This document shows, one piece after another, positions 50,986 through 63,219 of a stretch of DNA of 64,000 nt; the first letter of the stretch is position 1; the number at the start of each line of letters is the position of its first letter. Made by a program: the position numbers and the translations under genes. The stretch is from Pseudoips prasinana (taxonomy: Eukaryota; Arthropoda; Insecta; Lepidoptera; Nolidae): contig OX621246.1 of the NCBI GenBank assembly GCA_951640165.1, positions 33,746,501 to 33,810,500 on the forward strand, written 5' to 3'. The notes under the pieces were generated by a model. It was not told the DNA's origin. It was given only the letters and a program-made list of their open reading frames with translations, and did not search any database.

Positions 50986-53260
50986 ATATAAAATGTATGT
51001 ATTGGAAAATACAGTGTTATTAAATAAATATCAAGATTACTAATTTCTTTATAGTCTTTGCGGATCGCATGTTTGATTCTCAAATCGATACCTACATGAG
51101 TGAACGAATGTAAGAATGATGAAGTAAATATGCCAATTCGGGCTTTTCGATTAATCTCCATGTTCTACCAACTGTCAAATTGACATGAGTATACAAGATT
51201 CTAACCTAATGTGATATATTAAAGTAAGAGCGCGAACAGTAGGACATTGTATTTCAAATAGATGTAAAATTTAGAGAATGAACTTTTGATTTCTTTCAGT
51301 TCACTTTTGGTGTCTCAAACTATTTGTAATGATAGCTACATATTGTAAATAATTTTTTCGATAGCAATAAATTATTAATAGAAATTTTGTAGATTGAAAT
51401 ATTTGATTTGTAAGTAATTCTAGCGGATCATAATGTAACTTAGAACACGACCTATACAGCGCTATAATTTATTATTAGTATAATTATTATGCATAGTATT
51501 ACTTATGCATAGTAATTTCTTTGAATATCTAGTATGTTCTGAAATACTTTGTTAGCTTGATTTGTAGTTTTGTTACATATACTATGTATAAAATGCTTTT
51601 TGTAAATATATTAAACGTATTGCTCAAATGCATATTTTGTGAAATAGTTTTTTGCGCACTTTTTGCTATTTTGTAAATAAAAAATATGTAACTAATTTAT
51701 TATTGTAAATATCGGGATTCGAGAGAATAGTTTCTTCTTTTTCTTGACAAATGTTACCTGTAAAATGTTCTAGGTGTTAAGGATAAAACAAAATGAAAGG
51801 CCCAAAAAAATCTGTATACCAATTGCACAATTATTACTCATATACAATGATATATATGAATATAAGCACTTCTACGTTAAGATATATATTACCTTTAAAT
51901 AAGTATGTACCTACTTACTGATGCACCAATAGAATAGAGTATTGCATCGATGTCTAGCTAAACCAACACTTATGAGTCTAAGAGCTCACTTATAGATATC
52001 GTATTAGCTCCTTCTTCTGTTACTAAACCTAAAGTGAATTTCATTGGAATCACCATAGATACGTTACCTGTAATCCATAGTTGCCTAGTTTAGTTAGCCT
52101 AACATAATATAGAGAACCTTGAAAAATATCCACATAATATATATTGAGATAAATAGTATTTCTTTGCATTAGCCTTTAGCGCTGAACCAAGTCCACAAAA
52201 TCCTACTCCTATGGATCTTCCTTATTCCTTGTCCATTAATATTAACACTATCCTATGCTTTTAATTTGTAGTGTATAGTAACTAGTACAAGATTTAGATT
52301 CTTAGATACAGTTCCAGCAATAAATTTTATGTGATCGACTGTACCAAGACTGAATTGTTTGTGCACTAACAATTTTAATCGACTATATGTTAGGTTTCAG
52401 TGTCTATCGTATTTACTGTATTGATATTGTATACTTTAATATTTTATACTTATGTAAGTCAGTGTATGTGTTCGACATTCATATTTTTATTAATGTTTAA
52501 AATATATTTCTTTTGATGACGTCCACTAAGTCTTATTTCGAATTCTAGCTGCAACATCAGTTTCGTATATGGCCATAAATAGTTTAAACGTTGTTTATCA
52601 CAATCTTTGAAACGTGGCTACAATGAAATAATAATGTCACTAGATTATTTTATGTTTAAATTGATAAATCTAGTAGATTAGATCCCACCCTGAATACGAA
52701 TTGTTCAATACATATAACGCATGTAATGTATAACTAAAACTTATATTAAAAAATGGCCTGTTCATTGAGACTGATTTTCTAAAGGTTAACTCTTAAAATG
52801 TCGCTTATTCATTTCTCGGCGTGTGAGTGAATTTTGTTTCTAATTATAGTTTATACTTGGAACCCTGAGATCTTGAGAGATATATATTTCTGTGCCTTCA
52901 AGTCTGTCGAAATTATGTAAATATGAACATTCGGTCATGTCATATTAGTGTCTATATAAACCTAATCTATATTTCTCAAGTCGTGATTAATGATTGACAT
53001 CTGTCACGCAATATTTTTCTTTGAATCATCTATTCCCAGCTTATGGAACATTTGTATTATTTTGAATCCTTTGAATGACTTAATTTATGTTTATCTTTAC
53101 ACGTATCATTATTACACTATATTATAACTTCATACAGCCATGTTGAAGTAAGCATATTATTATTCGTGAGTGCACCCAATTATTGTAAGCAATACTTTAT
53201 TATAAAATAAGTAAATATAAAACTATTGTATGAATAATTAAATTAAATAAAAAGAATTCT
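50986..53260 (+). other. Probable long 3' UTR
   Basis: AT-rich and free of repeats I recognise, directly after the stop codon. Poly(A) signals AATAAA occur at 51023-51028, 51366-51371, 51676-51681 and 53246-53251. The last is followed by a GT-containing stretch and is my choice for the distal end. Shorter isoforms ending near 51.05, 51.4 or 51.7 kb are possible. Extent is inference. Confidence 0.55.
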
Positions 53261-54854
53261 GTGATTGACATCGCGTAGTTCAAGACGCGAGTTAGGTGTT
53301 GTTTACAGAATATAATTATTTATGTTTTAATTCAATTATTTAACAGGTTTATATGGCACCTTTGAGTAAATCAGAATTAAGGAAAAATACATTCATTATC
53401 GTGTTTCTTGTATTTGATTTTAACTTTATATACGAACATAAAAAGAAGAACAAATAAATACAGAATCATCATAACAATCCGTCATCAAAATTAAATACTG
53501 AATTATATTTTATTCTCTTTTTTATAATTTCCTTTTATTTGACTATAATGACCACAATCACTTAAAACTGCAAAAAGGTTATTGCAATTTTTTGAAGTTA
53601 TACTTCTTTTGGCGCGATGGAGAAAAATGATGAGAGTGAATTTTTACGATGCGCGCGCACACCGACACCAAAAAATTTAACAGCATGAAGTTAGTTCTAG
53701 GTGGTATGAAAATTGATAACTATGTTCAAGTTGTATATTAAGAAGTATAACTTCTAACGCGTGTACATAAGTACACACAAGTTTTTTATTTGTATATATT
53801 GTTTGTAATTAGGTTTCTAAAAATATTTTGCTGAATCACCTTCACACGATTACAAACAGTTAATTTAATATATAAATAAACTGTTAAGTTAATCTATAAA
53901 TAAACTAAGTTGAAACTAATCAATAAAAGTTTGTAATCGGAATAGCTAAATGACGCCCCGAAATTCAGTGTCAAAGAAATTTGACTAATTTCCTCTTCTA
54001 CATTCGCACCCAAACTTCTGTGATTACTCAAAACACCTATTACTCCAACGTCCATTATCTGTACCTTATCTCCTTTTATTTTTTAATTTAATAATTTATA
54101 CGTAAGTAAACTATAGTTCAGCTGCAATTAAATTAATTAACAGACATTTAATTATCCCATATTTAATCTGGGAAATCAATCTTGAGAAAAAAATTACCAC
54201 TTCTTTACAATCGCCAATTTAATGTTGTGATCGTATTTGGCATATTTTATTTATAATCCGCAGGTTTAATTAGAAACTATTTCACAGTGACGATCAAAAT
54301 AGCTCATCAGTTGCAAATTTAGAAGAGACTACTCTTACTATGATAGACTTACTCGACCTACTTACCAGATCAAAGACACGTCTATCCAAATGGCAGCATT
54401 TGTTCATGATATTAGACTATTATTAAAAAGTAAAATCGCACGTTTAGCGCTTTTACATGAAAATATTTTTTTCAAACATTCAGCGGCACGTAGCGAAAAC
54501 ATTCACATTATAAATAATTTTTAATTAGGTATATTCAACCGTGTGAAAAATGCAGATAACTAAATAAATAATTAATTAGACAGTGTATTTCAGTAAAGGA
54601 CTTGCCTTTCAATTTGATCTTTTAATGCTTCTCCACTATTATTGTTTATCTGTCAGTTCCGCATATTCTTCTTTTATTTCTCGTCAAAGGAAATAGTTTT
54701 TTAACTCTGGCGTTGCCTGTCCATTGGTTGCCGCCATTTAATTAGTCGCCTAGTCAATTAAATGTTGTATCTGATTTAACTAGATGCCTGCGACATAAAC
54801 AACATTTTGCACTTTTAAACTTTCGCGTATAATCATTAGATATAAATATTTACT
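53261..54854. other. Downstream intergenic DNA
   Basis: AT-rich. Holds a small foldback repeat (53593-53755); otherwise nothing seen. Confidence 0.5.
53593..53755. repeat. Foldback repeat, gaagttatacttct ends
   Basis: Inverted words tgaagttatacttct (left) and agaagtataacttc (right) enclose a gcgcgatgg / atgcgcgcgcacacc segment. Probably a small MITE. Confidence 0.5.
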
Positions 54855-54989
54855 GGTATTAACGAGACTAACCTTTATTGTCACTTTCCTGACGTTTCGA
54901 CCAAGTTGCATTAATCGTGGTCACGGGCTCTGCCCGAACTTGGTTGAAACGTCCGAAAAATAATAGTAAAGGTTAATCGCGTTAATACC
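54855..54989. repeat. Foldback repeat with gacgtttcgacc core
   Basis: Left ggtattaacgagactaacct pairs with right aggttaatcgcgttaatacc (imperfect). Inner arms gacgtttcgaccaagttg and caagttggttgaaacgtc-like words also pair. Dispersed palindromic repeat. Confidence 0.6.
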
Positions 54990-55429
54990 TGTAAACAATG
55001 AAACAACAATATAGGTATACCGATACTGAGAGTAAACAAGTTATGTGTCTGTCAGCTCAACAAAAATACTATTTGGCAAAACATCGAGCACGCCAGCGTC
55101 ACTTAGTGAAAAGATGAGAAGATTACATATATTATATATGGTCGATATAATTTTCTATCGGTATCAGTTAGCCGTTTCCTCAATATTATAAGATTATTTA
55201 TTTCATTTTTAATATTGTTATCATGTCTTCATAATAATTTATATTGTAAATGTTTATAACACTAAGCGATTAATGTAAATATGTTTTACACATACGCATA
55301 ATTATTTAAGATGTATATTATTCAATATATTAACGTCTTATTCACAATGTAAAATATAAAGATAAATAAATTTTGCTTGTTAAAATACTGGAAGTTTTCT
55401 TTGACATTTTCTTTTGTAATGCCAGTTGT

Positions 55430-55990
55430 ACACATTCGCCGAGATTCTCTCGTTAAGAGTGTCGGCCGAGTAGGTGCTCGACGACTGCGTATCTGGACAC
55501 ACTCGTTCTTCTAGTTGTAGCAAATTCTCCCGAGATAATTGACGTTGAAATTGCTGCTGCTATTTGTCTTTGTGCTGTCAGCTATTACATTTTTTTACAC
55601 ATTTACCATAAAAAGAATATTCTCAAGCCTTGGCGAAGAAGAAGATGGTGGATGGTTACCATGCACCGTAATAGAAACAGATCTTCACTATGACACGGTC
55701 AGATGGCAACTGCATAAAACGAGTGTGTAACATGCTCGCTCTCGTTTTCCGCACGAGAGTTAACGAAACCCTTTGACTCGGGCACGAAAACCGACACGCG
55801 ATCGAGAGGCAACGAGGCGAGACGAGTCAAAGCGAGACCTGACGAGATTATCATCACTTGCTCTCGGCCTGTCTCGGTGTGTCTCAGGGAGTGTCGGATT
55901 GTAGATGTGTGTATCGTGCGAGTGTAGATTTATCTTACTGGGTGTCTTTTTTGCCAAGAAAGGTCCAATGACACTTTTTAACCCGGCCCA
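55430..55990. repeat. Possible PIF/Harbinger-like remnant
   Basis: GC-richer, with palindromic gag/ctc-rich flanks (cattcgccgagattctctcg at left; cgagacgagtcaaagcg and tctcggcctgtctcg at right). A middle frame reads RRRRRWWMV, reminiscent of the Trp-rich start of Harbinger nucleases. Weak assignment. Confidence 0.3.
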
Positions 55991-56483
55991 GGATTTCAAC
56001 GTTAGACTACCCAGTCAAATTTATTTTAGTTATAATTTCACCTTGACAATGTCTGTATTACAAAAGTATTGAGATATTTAATAGGAAGCTTTTCGTATAA
56101 CCGGGTATTAAGTGTACAAAAACATTTCTTGTTATCTTAATTAAAACTCAAATTAGGTTTGTGATAACAATTTTACATTATATAAAATTAAATTAAATCT
56201 AACTTAGTATATGGGTTTGATACGTTCTCAAACTAATCCATGAATACAAGCATAACGATAATTAATTTTAATACTGCCTTTGCAAAGATTTTACATGTAC
56301 CACGCATCTAAACTGTACAATAAAATAAATAAATCCGTACCCATTGCAAACGGTTCGAAGAGAGAATGTAAAACTCAACTGCAAAAATTCTTACTAAATC
56401 TTAATTATTATATATATAAACAGAAAGCCTCCTAGAAATATTAGTGTAGAAAATAGTAAATCAAAAATATAAACATCTCTCAT

Positions 56484-56530
56484 CGCACACACACAACACA
56501 CACACAAACACACACACACACACACCCACG

Positions 56531-56577
<47 letters not shown>

Positions 56578-56612
56578 ACACACACGCACGCACGCACACA
56601 CACACACACACA
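56484..56612. repeat. (CA)n microsatellite
   Basis: About 130 bp of CA repeats with scattered CG and AA interruptions. Confidence 0.95.
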
Positions 56613-56990
56613 TCATACCTACGTACTTACGCATAGATGCATAACGATCCACGCATAAGCCAAAACATGCAATGTTGGCAAAATCATACTGTCACTTCCG
56701 GCAATGGGGGGCTTGGAGGTCTAAAATACAGGCTAAGTTTAGACTCCAGATCTCCCACAAATTACAAATATACAAATTGTCAACTTAGATACTAAATCTT
56801 ATGTAATTTGTGGAGATAAATAAATAAAAATTATTATTATTATTATTTAATTAGTTATCACACTAATTCGTGGTAGTAATGTTAATCGTACTAAATGGTT
56901 CCCTACTAATTAGTAGGACCAACACAAATTACCTAGGTATATCTAATATCGTTTTACGTGATAAAAAATAATGATTGTACATGCTATATA

Positions 56991-59447
56991 CAGGGTTACA
57001 GGTTAAGTCGACCTAGATCCTTTAAGAGGTGATAGTTTCCATAATTCCCGACTGATTTGTCTATGAAACACCGTACCCCAAACTTAACCGTTTTCAAGAT
57101 ATTGGACTTTGAAGCTTTTTTGAAAAAAAAAACGGTTTTACATCTATTGGCCTATATTTTTTTGGGTTTTTTGCCTCTAATTTATTTGTGTTTCCGATTT
57201 TGTGTAGTAGATAAGTTGCTTTATTATTCTCAACACTAAAATAGCAGTTCACTGAACTGACTGGGTCGTAGTAGACGATTGATAGTTATAAATTGAAATA
57301 AATTCGTAAAAAATAATTTTTCTTTCTGTAATAATAAAAAAAAGTCTATGACAGTTATGCTGCAGATGTGCTTAAAAATATCTACATTTCATCAGCTATC
57401 CAACAAGCTAGGGTATTATTATAATTCTTAGAAAAAAACTTCGATGAAAGGCTCTCGGGTAGTAGTAGTAGTAAAGATAACGTGTTTCCTTGCGTTACTT
57501 GTTGCGCCTATTGTTCTTCATGGGACTGCGGTGCGTGCAAGCGAGATATCATACAATGTAATTAGGTGTGAGCGAGAAAAAAAAACCACAGCCATTTTGT
57601 TGTTATTGTTTGGTTAGTCTGCTTACGCGATTCGTCTGTAGTAGATGCGATTCTTAGTGCTCTTGGTTTTTCATTCGACTTGGCTTGGATTTCTGGACTG
57701 TTTCTTTCAAATCGTGACTGTGCTTGCAAACTGGACTATTGATTTGTGCTTCTGATTTGGAACTGTTGAAGATGACGACCTACACGAACGAGGAATATGC
57801 TGATATTTTGATTTGTTATGGGTACTGCAATTGTGTATCCGCACGAGCTCGTGATGAATACATATCACGTTACCCAGGCCGCCGAGTACCGGATGTTAGT
57901 GTCTTTGACGGAGTTTACCGACGAATTCGAGAGACTGGCTCTGTTTCGAGGCGACGAACAGACTTGGGTAGACCACGTGTCAATGATGATGATGAAGAGC
58001 AAGACAATGAAATAGTTCGACGGTTTAGATTGGATCCAACTACTTCGACCAATATTGTTGCCCGAGAACTTGGACTCTCGCAGTGGAAAGTATGGTTTAC
58101 GGTGAATACTGCCGGCCTCTATCCTTATCATTACACGCCGGTACACACCATCGAAGAAGGAGATCCTGTGAGGAGGTTGGATTTCTGCAGATTCATGCTC
58201 AATGCAGATTTAGAAGATCCATCATTTTTTAAAAAGATCTTGTGGACAGACGAGTCCAAATTTGATAAAGACGGCATAACCAATTACCACAATGTTCATT
58301 ATTGGGCCCCAAAAGTTCAAAGAAATCCCAATAAGAAGTGGCCAAAGGCATCACAAAGACGATTCAGTTTGAATGTATGGATGGGAATCATATCAAACCA
58401 TTTGATTGGGCCTTACTTTCTTCCCGACAATTTAAATGGAGAACATTATGAAAACTTTTTAAGAGAAGATTTATCCGACTTACTAGACGACGTACCACTC
58501 TATCTCATTCGTGATATGTGGTTTCAACATGACGGTTGTCCTGCACACTACAGGAGAAGTGTCAGAGAATGGCTAGACACTAATTATCCTAATAAGTGGA
58601 TCGGAAGAGGTGGACCCATACCGTGGCCAGCTAGAAGTCCAGACCTGACCCCCATGGATTTTTATGTGTGGGGACACATGAAGAGTTTGGTGTACAACGA
58701 ACCTAATCCAATCACATCTGTTGATGTTTTGAGACAGAGAATAATCGATGCGGCAAATGAAATAAGAAGGGGTTTAACAACTGGTGTAGTAAAGAGTGGA
58801 TTAAGACACAGAATGAGAATATGTGTGCGAAACAGAGGCGGCCATGTGGAACATGAATCATGACTTTCTGTAAAAATAGCAGTAATACATGTCATTTTGT
58901 ACCTATTTGGATTGTTTTATTTTGTTTTCTGACCCGTGATAAATTAGTACTGTTATCTTTACTACTACCCGAGAGCCTTTCATCGAAGTTTTTTACTAAG
59001 AATTCTGATAATAACCTAGCTTGTTATACCTTGTTGGATAGCTGATGAAATGTAGATATTTTTAAGCACATCTGCAGCATAACTGTCATAGACTTTTCTT
59101 TTATTATTTCAGAAAGAAAAAATATTTTTTGACGAATTTATTTCAATTTATAACTATTAATCGTCTACTACGACCCAGTCAGTTCAGTGAACTGCTATTT
59201 TAGTGTTGAGAATAATAAAACAACTTATCTACTACACAAAAATTGCAAACACACGCAGTTAGAGGCAAAACCCTCAAAAAAATATAGGCCAATAGTCATA
59301 AAACCGATTTTATCTCAAAAAACCTTCAAAGTCCAGTATTTTGAAAACAGTTAAGTTTGGGGTATGGTGTTTTATAGACAAATCAGTCAGAAATTATAGA
59401 AACTACAACCTCTTAAAGGATCTAGGTCGACTTAACCTGTAAGCCTG
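56991..59447 (+). mobile_element. DD41D Tc1/mariner transposon with ~490-bp TIRs
   Basis: Left TIR about 56991-57481 and right TIR about 58951-59447 are imperfect inverted copies over nearly 500 bp, from the terminal CAGGGTTACAGGTTAAG to the inner gtagtagtaaagataac. TA target duplication at 56989-56990 and 59448-59449. Encodes one uninterrupted transposase. Total 2,457 bp. DD41D spacing suggests the rosa-type group. Confidence 0.9.
57772..58863 (+). CDS. DD41D transposase, 363 residues
   Basis: Uninterrupted from ATG 57772 (MTTYTNEEYADIL) to TGA 58863; a longer frame upstream lacks an ATG. N-terminal helix-turn-helix region (residues ~5-60), RPRV-type linker, then KKILWTDESKF (first Asp), MWFQHDGCPAHY (second Asp) and ARSPDLTPMDFYVWG (third Asp). 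I count 41 residues between the last two Asp. C-terminal MRICVRNRGGHVEHE is typical of insect mariner-related proteins. The enzyme moves DNA by cut and paste in the nucleus. Likely functional on sequence grounds alone. Confidence 0.92.
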   Translation: MTTYTNEEYADILICYGYCNCVSARARDEYISRYPGRRVPDVSVFDGVYRRIRETGSVSRRRTDLGRPRVNDDDEEQDNEIVRRFRLDPTTSTNIVARELGLSQWKVWFTVNTAGLYPYHYTPVHTIEEGDPVRRLDFCRFMLNADLEDPSFFKKILWTDESKFDKDGITNYHNVHYWAPKVQRNPNKKWPKASQRRFSLNVWMGIISNHLIGPYFLPDNLNGEHYENFLREDLSDLLDDVPLYLIRDMWFQHDGCPAHYRRSVREWLDTNYPNKWIGRGGPIPWPARSPDLTPMDFYVWGHMKSLVYNEPNPITSVDVLRQRIIDAANEIRRGLTTGVVKSGLRHRMRICVRNRGGHVEHES

Positions 59448-59719
59448 TATACAACTAAAAAACTAATTTATTACAAGTGTTTGATTAATTTACAAAACAA
59501 ATCCACGAATGCAGACATAAATATAATTAATCACACTATTTGGAGGTCTGACGTTAATGTTTGTAAATAGTTCTTCACTAATCGGTAATATAAACAATAT
59601 TCAAATAAAATAAATATCCGGAACATATCACAGAGCGCCATCTAGCCCAAACTAAGCAAAGCTTGTACTTTGGATACAAGACAACGGATAGAAATACTTC
59701 TTTACTTTTTCTTGTAAAT

Positions 59720-60119
59720 ATACAACATTTAACGCCATTAACGCACACCCTCAAACACCCCAATTAGAATATTATGTTGTAATCATAATTCATACACTGA
59801 ATTTTTAAATTAACATTGATATGCATTGTTATTTACTAAATTGGTTTCTTGGAATAAAGTTTAAATTTCTTTATTTTTTATTGAATGATGGAATTTGTAA
59901 GAATACAAATAAAACTGCGATTTAAAAGTCTTATTTCTTTGAATTACGGTCCATTTCAATTTGTTTTGACTGTACAGGGTTAATATGACAATAATTTCCG
60001 TAGTTTAAATTATTTTGGAATAAAAATAACTTATATTAGTAATGATATAAATCGATTCAGTAGACGATTCTGAACAAACTATTTTCAGGGTGTGCGTTAA
60101 TTAAGTTACATGTTGTATA
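59720..60119. repeat. MITE family M1, copy 3
   Basis: Ends tacaacatttaacgccatta and ttaagttacatgttgta; internal words match copies 1 and 2. A family M3 repeat follows immediately. Confidence 0.8.
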
Positions 60120-60480
60120 CAGGGTGGCCGATGATTTGACGTTCAAACTCAAATTTTAGATACTTTATGATGTTTAGTATCCGATGTGTTCTACGATTTT
60201 GTTATCGAGTTAGATTTTTTTCGCAAATTTCACCTAATATCAGTTTTCGATTTTTTTCTCGTTCTGTTGAACATTTCTGGTTCAGTTTTTCTAAGGCTCT
60301 AAGAACGCCTTATCAGCTTCTGCTAATCTTAAGTGTTCTATACTACGCCTTGCCAAAGGAATTCTCAGATTATATCCAGCAATGACTCTTTTTCCCTCCC
60401 AAGTGATAACTAATTAGCATAGTTTAACCCAACACCCTACAAAGTATGATTCATCATTGCAGAACTGACTGGTTTGAGCT
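60120..60480. repeat. Dispersed repeat family M3, copy 2
   Basis: Shares tctcgttctgttgaacattt, gataactaattagcatagtt and cattgcagaactgac with 17331-17650, plus about 90 bp absent there (gaacgccttatcagcttctg region). Confidence 0.6.
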
Positions 60481-60485
60481 GAGGA

Positions 60486-60652
60486 TAATAAAACCGGTCG
60501 TGTCGCTAGGCGTCCCATCGGATCACGGGAGTGATGGAATAGAAAGTGCTCCTGTGTTTGCGCACACACTTGAGCACTATAATATGTCCCGCGCAGATGG
60601 CTAATCTCTATTGAGACTGGCCGCCATGGCCGAAACTCGGCTGGGAGGACAT
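60486..60652 (+). repeat. SINE family B, 3' part
   Basis: Matches the distal half of 63220-63600 (gtcgctaggcgtcccatcgg to ctcggctgggaggacatta). Confidence 0.75.
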
Positions 60653-60660
60653 TATACAAG

Positions 60661-60772
60661 ATGAAAATTTTATAATTTCTGTTCTTGCACTTGTCGAAGC
60701 TTATCCCAAAATATCATCTAGTGCAGTTGCTGAAGAAGTAGGTGTCTCACATCGTTTCGTACTAAAGACATA
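60661..60772 (+). pseudogene. Transposase helix-turn-helix scrap
   Basis: Reads VEAYPKISSSAVAEEVGVSH, the usual N-terminal pattern of mariner/Tc1-type transposases, with no catalytic part following. Confidence 0.45.
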
Positions 60773-60899
60773 AGATAAGATAAAGATAAGATTATATATC
60801 CGGGGACAATGTCACACAATGGTCCAGGTCTTTTTCTATTTGTTGGGCTACCTGATAACTGAGGTTTACACAAAGCAATACGAAAGTGTTCAAGAACAA

Positions 60900-61385
60900 G
60901 GGCCCGTTGCCGTGGTTGACAAATGCTTGCTTTTCACGTCGGATGTCGTGGGTTCGATTCCCACCCATGACATATATTTGTGTGCATGAACATGTCTGTT
61001 TGTCCTGAGTCTGGACGTAATTATCTATATAAGTATGTATTTACAAAAGAAAAGTAGTATATATAGTATATCAGTTATCTGGTTTCCATAGTACAAGCTA
61101 TGCTTAGTTTGGGATCAGGGGCTCTACCGGCCAAGTCGCCGAACATCGATTTCTTAAATGGCGTTCAAATAAATAAAGATTTATTCAATCGTTAAATCGG
61201 CTTCAACGTTGACAATCGATTCCGGACCATTTATGACGTCACATGTGCTCATGGAAGCCGATTTAACGATTGATTAAGTCATTTTTAACCTTTATTTATT
61301 TGAACGCCATTTAAGAAATCGAAGTTCGGCGACTTAGCCGGTAGAGCCCCAGATGGTCGTGTGTAAATAATGTCCCAGGATATTA
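60900..61385 (+). repeat. tRNA-derived SINE interrupted by a foldback MITE
   Basis: Same unit as 6814-7078: head ggcccgttgccgtggttgac, box B gggttcgattccca, tail gcttagtttgggatcag, then the M2 element, then agatggtcgtgtgtaaataa. Confidence 0.82.
61118..61350. repeat. Foldback MITE family M2, complete (233 bp)
   Basis: Starts GGGGCTCTACCGGC and ends GCCGGTAGAGCCCC, with near-perfect inversion over about 65 bp each side, around a centre with cgattccggaccatttatga. The uninterrupted target in the 6814-7078 SINE (gggatcagatgg) shows a 2-bp AG duplication. Confidence 0.88.
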
Positions 61386-61685
61386 TTATTATAACTTAAA
61401 GACTCACTAACCATCATTTTGTATGAAATTCATACAAATAAATTGACAGCAGCCACTAGGACAGTTAAGAAACTAATCAGTTTATTTATTCGTCAAAATG
61501 GCGGTCACTTCGAGCAATTGATATCGTAGAGCAAGAAACAGCAAGATTTTAAATAGGAATAACATCGTCAAGTTATGTTAGTTCATAAAAAAGAAAATTA
61601 ATACGCCTTCATTTTGTTATGTGTTAAATTCTCTCATTTGTGTTTTATTTTAATTTTATGTATTTCAGTTACACAAAATCTTTAA

Positions 61686-62140
61686 AAAACCGGCCAAGTG
61701 CGAGTCACTACACACAGTACACAAGATGTGCTAATATAAATGTACATATTAAGTATAAGGGTGCGACATAGGTCTCACTCCTTAAAAAGCCAATTGCAGT
61801 GACAGACATACAGCTTAATGTCCTACAATAGTGACAGATTGCTGTAATAAATAAAATTAAAAATAAAAGTGCGAGTCGGACTCACGCACTAAGGGTTCCG
61901 TACCATTATCTATAAAAACGAGCAAAAAAATTCACGTTTGTTGTATGGGAGCCCCCCTTAAATATTTATTTTATTTTGTTTTATGTATTTGTTATTATAG
62001 CGGCAACAGAAATACATCATCTGTGAATATTTCAATTGTCTAGCTATCACGGTTCATGAGATACAGCCTGGTGACAGACAGACAGCAAAGTCTTAGTAAT
62101 AAGGTCCTGTTTTACCCTATGGGTACGGAACCCTAAAAAT
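61686..62140 (+). repeat. Lepidopteran repeat (accggccaagtgcgagtc type), interrupted
   Basis: Start aaccggccaagtgcgagtc, middle gtttgttgtatgggagcccc and tatagcggcaacagaaatac, end ttttaccctatgggtacgga. A 160-bp insertion (61707-61866) splits it. Confidence 0.75.
61707..61866 (+). mobile_element. 160-bp retroposed insert with 11-bp target duplication
   Basis: Flanked by AAGTGCGAGTC (61696-61706 and 61867-61877). Ends in an A-rich tail with AATAAA. Looks like a retroposed RNA or 5'-truncated LINE; source not identified. Confidence 0.7.
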
Positions 62141-62324
62141 GTAAGGGAAAAGTTTTTGCAAATTGTGACTTTTTGAGTACTCCAACGATGGTTGGTCCCA
62201 TATATGTTTTGATCAGTATTAGAAACAGGATCAATTGGCATCAAAAATGTTTTTGTGTAAAATGGCTATTATCTTGCTAATTTTTTTTTTTGAAAATCTG
62301 TGAATGGGGATCAAAATAATGCGT

Positions 62325-62690
62325 TCAATTTAATAATGCGTTCAGGATGCTGATGGGGCTGCGGCGATTCTGTAGTGCATCAGGGATGTTTGTTGAGCAT
62401 CGCGTAGATTGTTTCTACGCTACGATGCGTAAGAGATGCGCATCTCTGGTGCGCAGAATACGTGGCAGCACCAACAGCATCCTTCGCATGATCGCCAGTC
62501 GGCTAGACTGTATTTACGTCAATCATTGCTGCGCCATTTCGCATGGAATGACGCAGCAATGAAAGGTAAATTTGTTACATATTTAAAAAATACTAATTAC
62601 TAACACTAGTTTATAAGAAAATTGTTACTAACTAATTGGAGACTAATTTGGTCTGAAAATAAAGACTTATTATTATTATTATATTAAAAT
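62325..62690 (+). pseudogene. LINE family C 3' fragment
   Basis: Reads FNNAFRMLMGLRRFCSASGM, ASLVRRIRGSTNSILRMI, matching 15960-16230, and ends in a TTA-rich tail. Confidence 0.7.
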
Positions 62691-63067
62691 TCCAAAAAAA
62701 ATTATGGATTGTGTCCTAAGCCCATTTTCGTGTAGCTGCAACGGATATAATAATAAGTTTATTGGTATTAACAAGTGTAGGTTTAAAACAATATTTGTGA
62801 TTGAATCCTCCTTTTAGGCAGATAGTACCTGTATTAGGAGAGTTCGCTCATCCATAGCAAGACGTGTTATACAAAAGCATAGCGTATAAATTTAACTGCT
62901 AAAACTACTAAAATTAACTTAAATATCTGTAGATGTGACTGGGTGTGTGTGAGTGTGCGGGTGTGTATTTGTATGTGTCAAGTTTTCAGAAAACGGATAA
63001 GGTACTTCCCCTTATTGCCCCGCTTAAAGTTTCTACCCTGTATACGTACGTTATACTATACTATACA

Positions 63068-63218
63068 TTATAAGCTGTGTGGTGACGGCGCGCGAATATC
63101 AGACAGAATATCATCACCCCATCTCATCCCGTGGGGGGCGCAGACATCGAGCCGAGGTAGTGGCTGCCAGAGGACGGGCAGCAGCGTCTCTCTGAGTGCT
63201 ATTACCATCATATTGCCA
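63068..63218 (+). repeat. RTE LINE 5'-UTR fragment
   Basis: Matches 31748-31880 (gctgtgtggtgacggcg, tctcatcccgtggggggc, gaacgggcagcagcg-type word) and is joined to a SINE. Confidence 0.7.
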
Positions 63219-63219
63219 T

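Noticed and set aside
56394..56652. Cys/Val-rich minus-strand frames
   Set aside because: Translation of the CA microsatellite.
57724..57771. Upstream extension of the DD41D transposase
   Set aside because: It begins with TTG and adds residues unlike transposase N-termini; ATG at 57772 fits better.
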